Of a stretch of 64,000 nucleotides of DNA, positions 28,889 through 38,990 are shown piece after piece. The stretch is from Marasmius tenuissimus. Its lineage: Eukaryota; Basidiomycota; Agaricomycetes; Agaricales; Marasmiaceae. The notes under the pieces are model-generated. The model did not search any database. It had not been told where the DNA came from and was given only the letters and a program-made list of their open reading frames with translations. The stretch lies in NCBI GenBank assembly GCA_029532415.1, contig JAQOTA010000059.1, positions 620,001-684,000 of the forward strand. The letters are read 5' to 3'. Each line of letters begins with the position of its first letter. Position 1 is the stretch's first letter. The position numbers and the translations under genes are program-made.

Positions 28889-30936
28889 CTACAACCCCGT
28901 CACCTGCACCTTCACAGGCACACTGACCTCCCACCTCAAAGCAAGATTCACCTTATCCTGCGGTCTCACATCACAAAGCCAATTCAGCTTCCCATTCTTC
29001 CCCAACGCTTCCACATCAACATCATGCTTCCCCTTGCCCTCATCCGCACCATCCCACTGCGCGAACACGCCTTCTGCTACTTTCACGTGAACACCGGCGC
29101 TGCCGGCTATCGCAGTGCTGAGACTCGATTCGGGAGCCTTCTTTCTGGAAGTGGTAGCCATGGTGGAGTTGCGATTGCTGGTAGACCCCGAAGGGGCTGA
29201 GGACGATGAACTGTTCAGCGCCGGCGAGAGTAACTTGACCGTAACCTGAGAATTATTGGAAACAGGCACATGGTCCACGATCTTGAGTAACGGGACGTTA
29301 TTCGTGCGAGTGTTTTCAATGGTGAGCCGTTGAGTGTACGCGTGGGTCGTGGTCTTGTTGTAGAAACCAGATGTGGACGTGTTTTTCTCGACGGGGTGGT
29401 AGGTGATGAGTACGGATGGGTCGACGCTAGAAGAGGGTTTTTGGTTAGGGACGAAGCGGAAAGGGGAAGACAGAGAAACTTACCCAAGGGCGCAGTCAAA
29501 ATGCTGTAGAGGGCTAACCAGCGGAACGCGAGATTTGGAGACGAAACTTCCGTCGACGTAGATGCTGGCGTCCCCCGAGATGAATGTGAACTCTGAGTCG
29601 TTATTTACCTTGGCCTACGGTTGAATGAGCTACAAAGACATTCACGGCGAAACACTATGATGACACACCTTCAGATGCACCCGGGCATCGACTTTCGGAA
29701 TCGAGAACCACGTCATCAGCGCGTCTAGCTTGAGCTCGGCGATGGTGAAAGTATGTTGGCTGTTGGTAGGTGGTACGGTGACCAGGCCCGGTATTTTGAA
29801 CGTTGCGCTCAAAGCGCCTTTAGAGACGACATCTGCGACCGCGGGCTCCAGCTCAGGTCCGCCATCGAACAACCCGAAACCCATGTCATCGTCACTTTCT
29901 TCTGCCTCTTCTTCCTTTGCCGCCTCCGCACGTACAGCTGCACTCTTGTAGACGACAGGAGAGAAGGCAGAGACGGTCCACTGTGTAAGGGTGGGGAGGG
30001 TGACACCGTACGTGGGCGTGGTAGTCTCGAGTGTGAGAGGTACGTCTTCCCAGGACTGGAAAAAAGAGTCAGCCCTACCCTCTCCATTTCGGTACCGTAT
30101 ACGTACCTCGTTAGTATTCTGAGTGATGTTCGCCTTGTAGATCAGGGTTACTGATTTCTCAGACACAGCTGTGTCTACCCTGACATCGTAGCTCGCCGTC
30201 CAGTTAGCCGAGCGCACAGCTAGTAAGGAATCAATCGTCATTTCTCAAAATTCAGGGTCCACGATGACGACGACAGGCTTACCGTACTTCAGGATGAGCT
30301 CAACTTCGGTATCCTCGTCGTCCGCAACGAGCCCGATGTAAGCATGTCGCCCACGTTCTGCCGCATCCCTCGGAGAGAGCCTCTTCTTCTCTACCGCGAT
30401 TTCCTTGTCGACGTTCTTCATCTGTTCCTCGAGCTCGACAAGCCTTCCGTCCTGCTGACTCGCTGCGGTTTCGTAGTTTGAGAGCACAGACGCTAGGTCG
30501 GTCGCGTTCGTATGTTGAGTGTTTAAGGAACGCAAATATGATTTCAGCGAGTCAATCGCGTCCTTGCATCGACCAAGAGCCTTGTCAATATGGATTTTCT
30601 TCGACTGTAACGCTTCGAGTTCTGGACTAGTGGCCTGATACTCCGCAGGGTTTTCGAGTAGCTTGACGTCCAGGATCGTAGCTTTACCCTTTCCCTCGAC
30701 CCTAGGAAATAACAGGTATCAGAGACATAGTCCTGGAACGCCGAACGAGCACACCTGAAGGAATCTGTGTCCATCACCCATGGAAGCCATTGAACGTGTG
30801 CTTGGTTCTGGCCCTTCTTGATGCTAAACTTGTAGGAACGAACGAGTTCTGCTCGGTGGTGAAGCACGCTGACGCTGAGAATTCGACCGTCAGATGGAGC
30901 CAACTCAACAGTGTGCATGATATGGTGAGGGTTCAA
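28889..30936 (-). CDS. DUF4139/DUF4140 (mucoidy inhibitor A-like) protein
   Basis: Six exons join in phase: 30936-30755, 30701-30283, 30219-30107, 30055-29669, 29614-29484 and 29426-28889, giving 589 residues. The N-terminal part (SVLHHRAELVRSYKFSIKKG, VQWLPWVMDTDSFR) matches DUF4140. A coiled coil follows (about 80-170). The C-terminal part (SANWTASYDVRVD, YKANITQNTNESWEDVPLTL, FSPVVYKSA, VPLLKIVDHVPVS) matches DUF4139. This family is widespread in basidiomycetes; its biochemical role is not established. A downstream ATG at 30918 is a possible alternative start. Its 3' end is partly copied at 25979-26070. Confidence 0.9.
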
Positions 30937-31104
30937 TGGAAAGGTTCGGATGGAGTGACGACATTTGGGTAGCTGGGCTTATATTGGGGTCGACCCTGAC
31001 GTCGGCACCGCGCAAGAGTCGATGGTACCGAGCCTGACTCGAGTTAAGATGTCTGATGATTCGAGGTGAAGGATGGATGATGGCATGTGCATTTGCTTGA
31101 ACGG

Positions 31105-31642
31105 TCGTCTATGTTCATTTACTGGATTCTGAATCTATAGCTGATGATAAAGGGCTGAGAGTCAGAAACAGAAAAGAATGAGTTCAGTTGGACTTACGCC
31201 GCGCACACTCCGTCTCACTCGTCACGGCCATACCCAAATCCACAAGGTGCCAATACGGCGACCAGATATCGGAAGTCCTCCAATTCGGTCGTCCGTACCA
31301 GAAGGCGTTGCTAGGCTTCACGGCCGTATTCGAGTCGTCTATTTCCCCTAGTCCCGTCTGAGCCCTGCAACGTCTTCAAAACGCCATTAACGGCGCCAGT
31401 GAGTGGTCGGGGCTCGAAGGCACTGGTAGAGCAAAAAATGGCACAGTTGGTCTAACTCTCGTCGCAGTCACCCGACGCAAATTTCCATCTTCTGACATGC
31501 TATCAGGCAAACTGCTGGAAGAGAGAAAATCGTCAACGCACCGAGAGTAGAGGTCATCCAATATTCGCCTTGTATGATCCAAATACCCTTTTCCTTTTCT
31601 CCCTCGTCGGATTTGTTGTACCCTTGACGGCTTATCGTACAT
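31105..31642 (-). CDS. Possible exons of an uncharacterised gene
   Basis: Two segments have a coding look. One (31642 to about 31400) has RRILDDLYSRCVDDFLSSSS and MSEDGNLRRVTATRVRP. The next (about 31373-31198) has KPSNAFWYGRPNWRTSD and SPYWHLVDLGMAVTSETE, followed by a good donor (GTAAGT). A short last exon ending near 31105 (IDSESSK) is possible. I could not place the intron between the first two segments, and further exons may lie up to 32,170 (a frame beginning MPFGCSEVVADERSVSLMDS). I do not recognise the family. Confidence 0.3.
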
Positions 31643-32170
31643 TCAGGGATTGCTGGCTCGGAAAGAAATCAGATGAACCTCGAAGACTGTCATATTCATG
31701 AGAAAAAAGACCGCGTAAGAGACGAATTCGCAGACATACCGTTCTCAATCACTTTGCTTGTCAATGTCAATCGAGGACATCTTGGCTGGTGACCAGTACA
31801 TAACCAGTAACTGGTGAAGGTTTGAAGGTTGAAGACTGCCGAATGTAGAACGATGAAATCAAACGGGCCGAAATTGAAGATGAAGGTGTACAAACAGTGA
31901 ACGAGACCCGGGACACTCTGTCCAACAGACCATGGTGGTGGTCATCGAACAACGTGCAAAACTCACGAACCTCAAAATCTTGGGCCCGGCTTCAAGCTCA
32001 TGTAAACGTTTAGCTTGTACTCGGCTAGATTTAGATGAAAAGCTTCGGTGAATTGGGACACTATCTACGAATACAGAAGGTTCAGATTCTACACAACAGT
32101 AAGAAAAAAAGGAATCCATCAGACTGACACTCCTCTCGTCGGCAACGACTTCAGAGCACCCAAAGGGCAT

Positions 32171-32820
32171 CCAAAGTGCGAAGCCAAACGTCCTCGAGAC
32201 TACAATGAAGAAGCCATGTTCTCAGTATGAACGAGGGAGCGCAATTGTCATCGACTGGATTTGAAGAAGTGGCATTTGTAAAAATGCGAGACTCGGTCAG
32301 TTTCTATAAAAAGATCCTGATGAGTATGTTCTAAGGAATCCAGAATGTCGAGCGAAGGTTTATATATTTTTTTCTGCATGGTCCGTGCGCATTTTCCCAC
32401 GGGGAACCGTCCCAGGGCCGTGCACGTGGGTTCTCAGTTTCTCCTTCACTCCACCTTCGGGCAGTATCAACACACTGATTCTTGAATACTTACCTGACTT
32501 CGTCTCCTCTTTCTGTACTCAACCCGTACTAACGTCGGCTGTTTCTCCGGCAGTGCCAGATGATTGAATTCCGATTTCAGGATTACGAAATGCTATTATA
32601 GTAATTCTGAGCTACCAGGCTAACGTGGGAGGTACTACGGCGCAAGGAGACATGGGACCCAAAATGACCTCAGTTCGCACCTCTCCCGCACTGCAGGTGT
32701 CACAGCATATCGAGCTACCTGAGGAAGAACTCGGAGGTTGCATTATTTTTCTCAACACTGGTGGAGGTGAGTCGAGGCATATGATTCCGTGGGATGAAAC
32801 TCAGCGATTCTAGCGAAGTA
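32171..32820. other. Intergenic and leader of F-box gene 7
   Basis: No gene supported. A reduced form of the conserved box is at about 32,567 (GATTTCAGGATTACGAAATG). A leader intron runs from GGTGAGTC (about 32765) to TAG (about 32812). Confidence 0.45.
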
Positions 32821-34594
32821 ATGGTCCCAGAATCCCCTTTTAGCAGTCTTTTACACACGAACTATGCGCCGTCAGCGAGAGAGCTTGAAGAACTACAAGA
32901 TCTTATACTCGAGCCAAAGCAAAGGGTCGAAAGGCTCGATGAAGAGATCCATCGCCTTCAAGCCCAACGAAATGAACTCCAACGATTTATCAACGATCAT
33001 TCTGCTCTTACAGCACCCGTCCGACGACTTCCTGCGGACGTCTGGAGCGAAATATTCGCCCATTGTTTGCCCACAAACAAGCTCAACGTCGCTTTGTGTA
33101 CGGTGAAAGAGCCTCCCCTGGTATTAGCTACCATCTGTCGAGCATGGAGAGGAATCGCACTAAGCACTCCGAGGCTTTGGAGCGCTCTCCATGTGTACGT
33201 TCCCAAAATCACCTCCACTCCCACATTCTTTGCCCGACTGGAGGGGATGAAGTTGTGGTTGGACAGATCTGGATCCCGACCGTTGACCCTTTCTATTTCA
33301 GTGAAGGACAACACCCTTCCAGACCCACCTGCAGTAAACAGCTCTGAATCGAGCCCTTGTAGAGCCTTAACAGACGCTTTGGAGCACTACTCTCACCGTT
33401 GGAAGACATTATCGCTCAATAGCGGCGTGAGAGCATCACAACTTCGCTCGTTCGAGCGATTGACGAGAGAGGATCTGCCTCTCTTGGAAACTGTCTACAT
33501 TGGGAAGTTAGCTTTGCTCGTAGAAAACAACCCTTCCACCGCCCTGCCAAGCCTGCCCCATGAGGACCTCACTCCTTTCGCAAATCTTCTCCCCCAACTG
33601 CCTACACTCCGATCTCTCCATTCACAACCTGCGAGTCCTACAGTGCTCAACCTCGCCTCCACCTGTCATCAGTTGACTCAGCTGGGTTTGAGTGTACATA
33701 TGCCTCCCACTGTAGCGTTGCGCCAGCTTGCAACGTCGTGTCGAGCTCTGAATACTCTCACCATTCGTTTCGAATCTGGCTTTCATGCCGCCGGAAGATG
33801 TCGCCGCCACAGTGCTCTTTCCCGGAGTACCCCCCATAGAATGGCACAGTCTCCAAGAATTCAACCTTCTGCTCGAAGGATCGGCTTACTACATCGGAAG
33901 CCTTTCGAATATTTCATTTCATCCTCTTTTAAAGAGCACCTTCGACAGCATCATCACACCACAATTACGCCGCTTGTTCATCCAATTTGCATGGGCCAGG
34001 TCCCCGCCGGCGCCAGTAGACTCAGATATCGTACCATTCCAAGGTTTCATTGATAGCTCGCCTTACCTCGCGCATCTAAAGATCACGGGATATAATATCC
34101 TAAAAGCAGAGGCCCTGTCGCGATGTTTACAGTTAGCTCCATCGCTAATCACTCTCAGGCTCCAAGCACGATCTCGACCACCGCGAGGCGAAGGCTTGCG
34201 AAAACGGCATTGGGAATTTCCACCTACGAACTGGCTGGACGAGCTCCTGTCCTCTCTCAACGACCTTAGTGCGTGTCCCGAAATGAAGATGCTTGATTGT
34301 GGCAGGTGCAGGTCTAGCGATATCAACTCGATCCTCCAATTTGCCCAAGGGGAGGTTAGATCGTTGACGTTGAAACGTCTCCGGGTGGACCTGGGCCAAT
34401 TAAGTGAAGAAGAGGTTCGTACGGTGAATTTCGATGCTGTGGTGCGTACCTTGAACACTTTGAGAAAGACGAAGGATCTTTCATGTGATCTAGAATGGGA
34501 GTTCGTCGAGTCTACCGAGCCTCAGAACGATCCTTCCAGGGGAATGCCAATCGAAACCTCTCCGTGGGCGAGCGATAGCTACTTTGATCAGTGA
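32821..34594 (+). pseudogene. F-box-like gene 7, single frameshift
   Basis: The 5' frame runs from MVPESPFSSLLHTNYAPSAR through a coiled coil, F-box-like region (PVRRLPADVWSEIFAHCLP), WLDRSGSRPLTLSIS and TPFANLLPQLPTLRSL to about 33783. The rest of the protein (MPPEDVAATVLFPGVPPIEW ... LDCGRCRSSDINSILQFAQ ... IETSPWASDSYF) is in another frame to 34594. The related gene 3 shows these parts are continuous. The break is at GGCTTTCATGCCGCC near 33785 and looks like one extra base; there is no plausible intron. It is recently inactivated or a sequencing error. Without repair it would make a ~325-residue protein that keeps the F-box. Confidence 0.75.
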
Positions 34595-35162
34595 ACTACC
34601 GACTGCGTAAGATAGTTAGACGCGTTCTTAATAAATTTGGGATTTTGCATTCGGGGAATAATGCGCCATGATTCAATCTATTCGACTTATCAAAGGCTGG
34701 GTTGAGCTGGGTTGCGGGTCGGCCATGAGTGGGGACTCGGGAGACTCTACATCGGCCCGTGGGCCGTGGGATCCGAATGGACGTCGGAGTCTGAGCTGAA
34801 TTTTGAGAATCCTTTTCCCAGTCTCCATAAGTTATTTGGATAGACGCCGGCAAGCGGCAGAGCCCGCTACTGCCTTTTCCAGCACAGCGACCACGACCAG
34901 ACAACATTTCTCCAGGTTGTACTAGCTTCGTGCTCAGATTAAACAAAATTGATCCCATTTTCAACGACACTTGTCACCAACTTATCACGTTCAGTGCTCC
35001 CAGCGTCTAGATCACTCAACAATCCGCACGTAAAGCATGATATACACACATTGATACACAACAAGTTACCGTCACTACCAAGCTGATATACCTGAGTACG
35101 ACATGAAGGGCCGCTGAATAGTAAGGGGTATAGCAGGAACCGTTGTGATGGTATCATTCGGG

Positions 35163-35214
35163 CCTCCTTGCTGGTCGTCGCTCGACCTTCGGCCAGCTCC
35201 TCTCAGCAAGGAGG
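35163..35214. repeat. GC-rich inverted repeat
   Basis: Arms CCTCCTTGCTG (35163-35173) and CAGCAAGGAGG (35204-35214) pair perfectly over 11 bases; a second hairpin of G and C runs (GGGGGG AGA CCCCCC) follows at once. Identity unknown. Confidence 0.6.
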
Positions 35215-35339
35215 GGGGAGACCCCCCCAACCCCCCGTCCAGTAGTAGATTCGACACACCTTACCGTTACGCCCATGTACTTAGCATACCAACAGCCAAG
35301 GTGTGGGTGACCAGAGATGGAAGGAAACGTGAGACTGGC

Positions 35340-35580
35340 GCTGCGAGGAGCTGATAGCTACTGGTTGATAACGAAAAGACAGGGGCGCCGTTGAGAGTGA
35401 AGGGCAAGATGAGAATTTGGGCGACGTTGCCAGGAGGCAGAAGGCTGTTTTATAGCCTGAGGAAATGTGGGAAAAATATCATGGGACCTTGAGAAAAAAA
35501 CCACATGATCTGAAGGGCCTTCCGCGAAATCGGTTTTTTTTGCACTTTCGGTAAAACCCACTATCTTTCAGTAGCGGGAA
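35340..35580 (-). pseudogene. 5' remnant of the retropepsin-like gene of 166-1134
   Basis: The stretch 35487-35580 matches 1210-1320 (TTCCGCGAAATCGGTTTTTT, CACTTTCGGTAAAACCC, CAGTAGCGGGAA). On the minus strand the adjoining sequence reads LPFTLNGAPVFSLSTSSYQL, comparable to MSFTINGRPCLVVVDSSRSL, but the rest of the gene is missing. Confidence 0.6.
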
Positions 35581-35674
35581 TAATGTCAGACCGAATTGAC
35601 GATCGAAACAATCGACCCACTCTCGCGACAAGGTATAGTAATATTTGCGGTGCCTTACTTATATGGCTAAATCC

Positions 35675-35741
35675 AGATTTTAGGATCACCAAATGTGTTC
35701 TTTACTCCCATGCACGAGTCATCACAGGCGATACAGCATTC
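35675..35741 (+). promoter_or_regulatory. Conserved upstream box of F-box gene 8
   Basis: GATTTTAGGATCACCAAATG, CTCCCATGCACGAGTCATCA and GGCGATACAGCATTC, 120-190 bases before the ATG. Confidence 0.55.
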
Positions 35742-35861
35742 TAAAGTTGTCAAAGAGAGACCAAGTAGCCAACAGAGAGGAAGCGTACTGGTCGAGGTGA
35801 GTTCATAGATTCCACTAAGTTCAAACAACGCTCATAAGCAACTACAGAGGAATTCACGGCA

Positions 35862-37766
35862 ATGATGGTGCCAGAATCCCATTTCACCAGCGTTCTGCAT
35901 ACAAACTATGTCCCCTCATCGAAAGAGCTCAAAGAGCTACAGCATCTTGTACTCGAACCACAAGAGAAGATCAGAAAACTTGACAAAGAAATGAAACACC
36001 TCCAGACCCAACGCAATGAACTGCAACGATTTGTCGACAGTCATCGTGCACTAGCAGCGCCCTTTTGACGACTTCCTGCAGACATTTGGGGAGAGATATT
36101 CGTACGCTGTCTCCCCAAGAACCAACTGAATGTTTCCATCTGCACCGTGAAGGAGGCTCCGCTGATGCTCACTACCATCTGTCGAACGTGGAGGGAGGTC
36201 GCACTGAATACCCTGAGACTTTGGAATTCAATCCATATCTTTAGTGCAGGTCAGCCCATCCCTCCGCCTTTGGAGGAGCACTCTACCTGTAAATCCCTCC
36301 ATAAACTGATACAGGCTAAGGTACTTCAGGGTATCAAGCTTTGGTTGGACAGATCTGGTTCGCTGCCATTGACCCTTTCCATCTACATCATGGAAACCAC
36401 ATTGCCGATGTCACCATCCGAGGATCTGTCTGACCAGGCGACTGAAGTTACATCTGCAAACCTTCTAGAGATCATGGACCTCCTGGCGGAGTATTCTCGC
36501 CGCTGGAAAATACTCTCGCTTGGCCCTGGTGCGAGGGCGTCGCATCAACGATCGTTCGGCCAGCTGACAGCGGAGGATGTTCCACTCTTAGAGACGGTCT
36601 ATACCGGAGATATGAACCTCTTCGGTGATGCTTACCTCTCCTTACCCCTCGGTCCCTGGAACAATAATCCACCACAAACAGTCATTCCGAGCCCCACGCC
36701 CATGGCAGATCTTATATCAAAGATACCCTCACTTCGCTCCCTCCATCTACAACAAGGGTCGATTCCAGTACTTGGAATTCCCCTCCGGTGGTCTCATTTG
36801 ACCGAACTTAGTTTCGATTACCAACCCCTGGACACCAGTGATCCCTCATCCTCTCCCCGTGTCCCATTGCAAACAATTGCTCAGACGTGTCGCTCTCTGG
36901 CTGTCCTCACCTTTCGCGCGTACCTGCGCAGGCTCCATGGCGTGACACTGGGAGGTTCTTCCAGTGATCCCGTAGAATGGACCAGCCTCCGAGAAATGAA
37001 TATCTCACTCAATGGTTTGGTCTGTGATTACACAACACCAGAAAGCGACCCTCATACTATCGGTTTTTACTCGTTTCCTCCCTATCTGAAGACCATATAT
37101 GACAGCGTTATTGCCCCCCAATTGCTCCGTTTATCTATTCAACTAGGTCACCGTCGTTTGGGACACTCCCGAGCGGCATCGGATGATATCCTCCCATTCT
37201 ATATGCTGGTCAAAGGCTCTGCCCATCTCACGAGTCTTCAGATTTGTGGATACCAAATTTTCAAGCCAGAAGCCCTCGCAGGATGTTTACAATCTTCTTA
37301 CTCATTGAAAACCCTTGTACCACAGCCCGATTGCTTTCCAGTCCAGAAGCCGACGGGCCCCACAAGTTTTCGAATGGATGAAGAAGTGGTCTCTCCAGCC
37401 CCCGACTGGGTACCGAGACTACTCTCAACATTGAATAACCTTGACTTGTGCCCCCGGCTCGAGCTGCTTGACATTGGGAGGTGCGGGGAGTTCCGAAGTA
37501 ATCTCGGTTCCATCCTCGAGTTTGTCCAAACTGAGAGTAGAATCACGAGCTTGAAGCACCTCAAAGTGGACATGGGAGAACTTTCGGGGGAGAATACTCT
37601 TGCAATGACATCTAATCAGAGTTTGGTAGAGAGGTTGCGGGCGGTACATGGAATCTCAGTCGATTTGAAGTGGAAAGAAGTCGATCCTCCATCACAAGTT
37701 CACTGGAGCAATGATCCTCGCTTTGGGTTGCCAGCTCGCACGTATGACTTTGTACCCTACCCTTGA
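35862..37766 (+). pseudogene. F-box-like gene 8, single nonsense mutation
   Basis: The frame is uninterrupted for about 634 codons except for one TGA at 36066-36068. Relatives have CGA there (TTTCGACGA against TTTTGACGA), the first arginine of PFRRLPADIWGEIF. Everything before (MVPESHFTSVLHTNYVPSSK, coiled coil) and after (TICRTWREVALNTLRLW, WLDRSGSLPLTLSIY, LDIGRCGEF) fits the family. The second ATG (35865) is the conserved one. One C-to-T change could be a new pseudogene, a null allele, or a stop read through at low level. Closest to genes 2 and 10. Confidence 0.8.
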
Positions 37767-38990
37767 GTGTTTTTTGAATAGTATACGCACAGGCTTAATT
37801 GGTACTATGACATCTTCAACACTTTTGGAGAGCTTGAAATAAGAAATAAGAAATAAGAAACCTGCGCATGGTCCCATTTCGGAACGGCAGGGTCCGTAGC
37901 CGATATAGCTAGCCAGAATGCTATATCCCACGGGCAACTAGAACCATACCGTTACGATACGCTCCAGTCGGGAACGCTCTCCGGGAAATGGTAGCTAGCC
38001 ACGGTATGCTTGTATGTATTTCAATGCAATCGATCCTTACAGGCGGCGTATGGTATCTCAGTCGGTTTGAAGTGGGAAGAAGTCGAGCCCCATTCGGAGC
38101 CCGAATGGAGTAGGAAACCTTACTCTGATCCATCGGAACTTAGCACATCCCGTTGGAGAGGTTCGAAGAGCGACTGGTATATAGTGAAACTGGTGATCGT
38201 TAATCAGAATGTTGTACGATATAAATCTGTCCGCTTAGTATGCTGTACTCATTGGATCTGCATAATCTTATCACCCTTGTGTAGCAATTGCCCTGATATC
38301 CGAACGTCTACAACTGTGACTGTAGATCGTACCTACAGCGCGGCCCTGCACACTCAACCATGTTTGCGCATACTCGTGCGGTTAAAGGATTGCGTGTACA
38401 GGACGCCTAGGACTCACTGTATTGAGCTTATCCGTGAGATCTCTTTTCACACTTTGGTGGAACTCTTGCTCATCGAGACCGGCTGCATCAAAACATTGCG
38501 TTACAATCTGACACGGGTTTTTTAGAACTCGAGGGAGGAGATTGAGAGTACTAGGGCGACTCTTGGCTGTGCTTGTGGTCGTGAGGATCGAAGTCATGAT
38601 CCGCGGGTAATCTCCAGAGATTTTTGGCCGATAGTTTGCTTCTTTCAGCCTCTGAGACCATGGGATGGGGACAATCCAGTCGCTGCAGGGGCGTGAAGGT
38701 GGTGGTATTGGAGGAAGCGAAGACGCGGTCACGGGATCCCTTCCCACGACTGGTGGAAGTCCGCTACCAGCTGGCACTGCGTGGGACATTCTACTTTACG
38801 AGTGGAAGTGTTTGTTTGAGACTGAGCCATCTTGATAACACAGATGCGTCCAATGCGCTGACACTCGTCATATATGCATCTCAAGGGAAAGGAATAACTT
38901 GTGCCCAGTGCGCTGAGTACTCGTTAGGGTTACAACTAAGTTTGTTGTTGGATAATTGACATTGATTCGTGTATACAAATTCTAGTCTGA
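37767..38990. other. Intergenic region with F-box debris
   Basis: Apart from the orphan tail at 38,041-38,180 I support no gene. A minus-strand frame of about 135 codons (38382-38789, containing MTSILTTTSTAKSRPS) has no recognised domain and is left unannotated. Confidence 0.4.
38041..38180 (+). pseudogene. Second orphan C-terminal tail of an F-box-like gene
   Basis: The frame reads AAYGISVGLKWEEVEPHSEP, then RWRGSKSDW, comparable to the end of gene 9 (ISVDLEWGEAFEPIPEP ... ESNW). The sequence after it also resembles the 3' flank of gene 9. In gene 9 a TAG follows the last tryptophan, while here it is TAT. No upstream part of the gene is present. Confidence 0.7.

Larger units (their letters stand above)
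34595..35861. other. Intergenic region with gene remnant and GC-rich hairpins
   Basis: No intact gene. It holds a remnant of the first gene of the window (about 35,340-35,580), a GC-rich inverted repeat at 35,163-35,240 and the upstream box of gene 8. Confidence 0.5.

Noticed and set aside
38382..38789. Minus-strand 135-codon frame before the peptidase gene
   Set aside because: No recognised domain, an odd proline-rich start and no paralog in the window; insufficient support.
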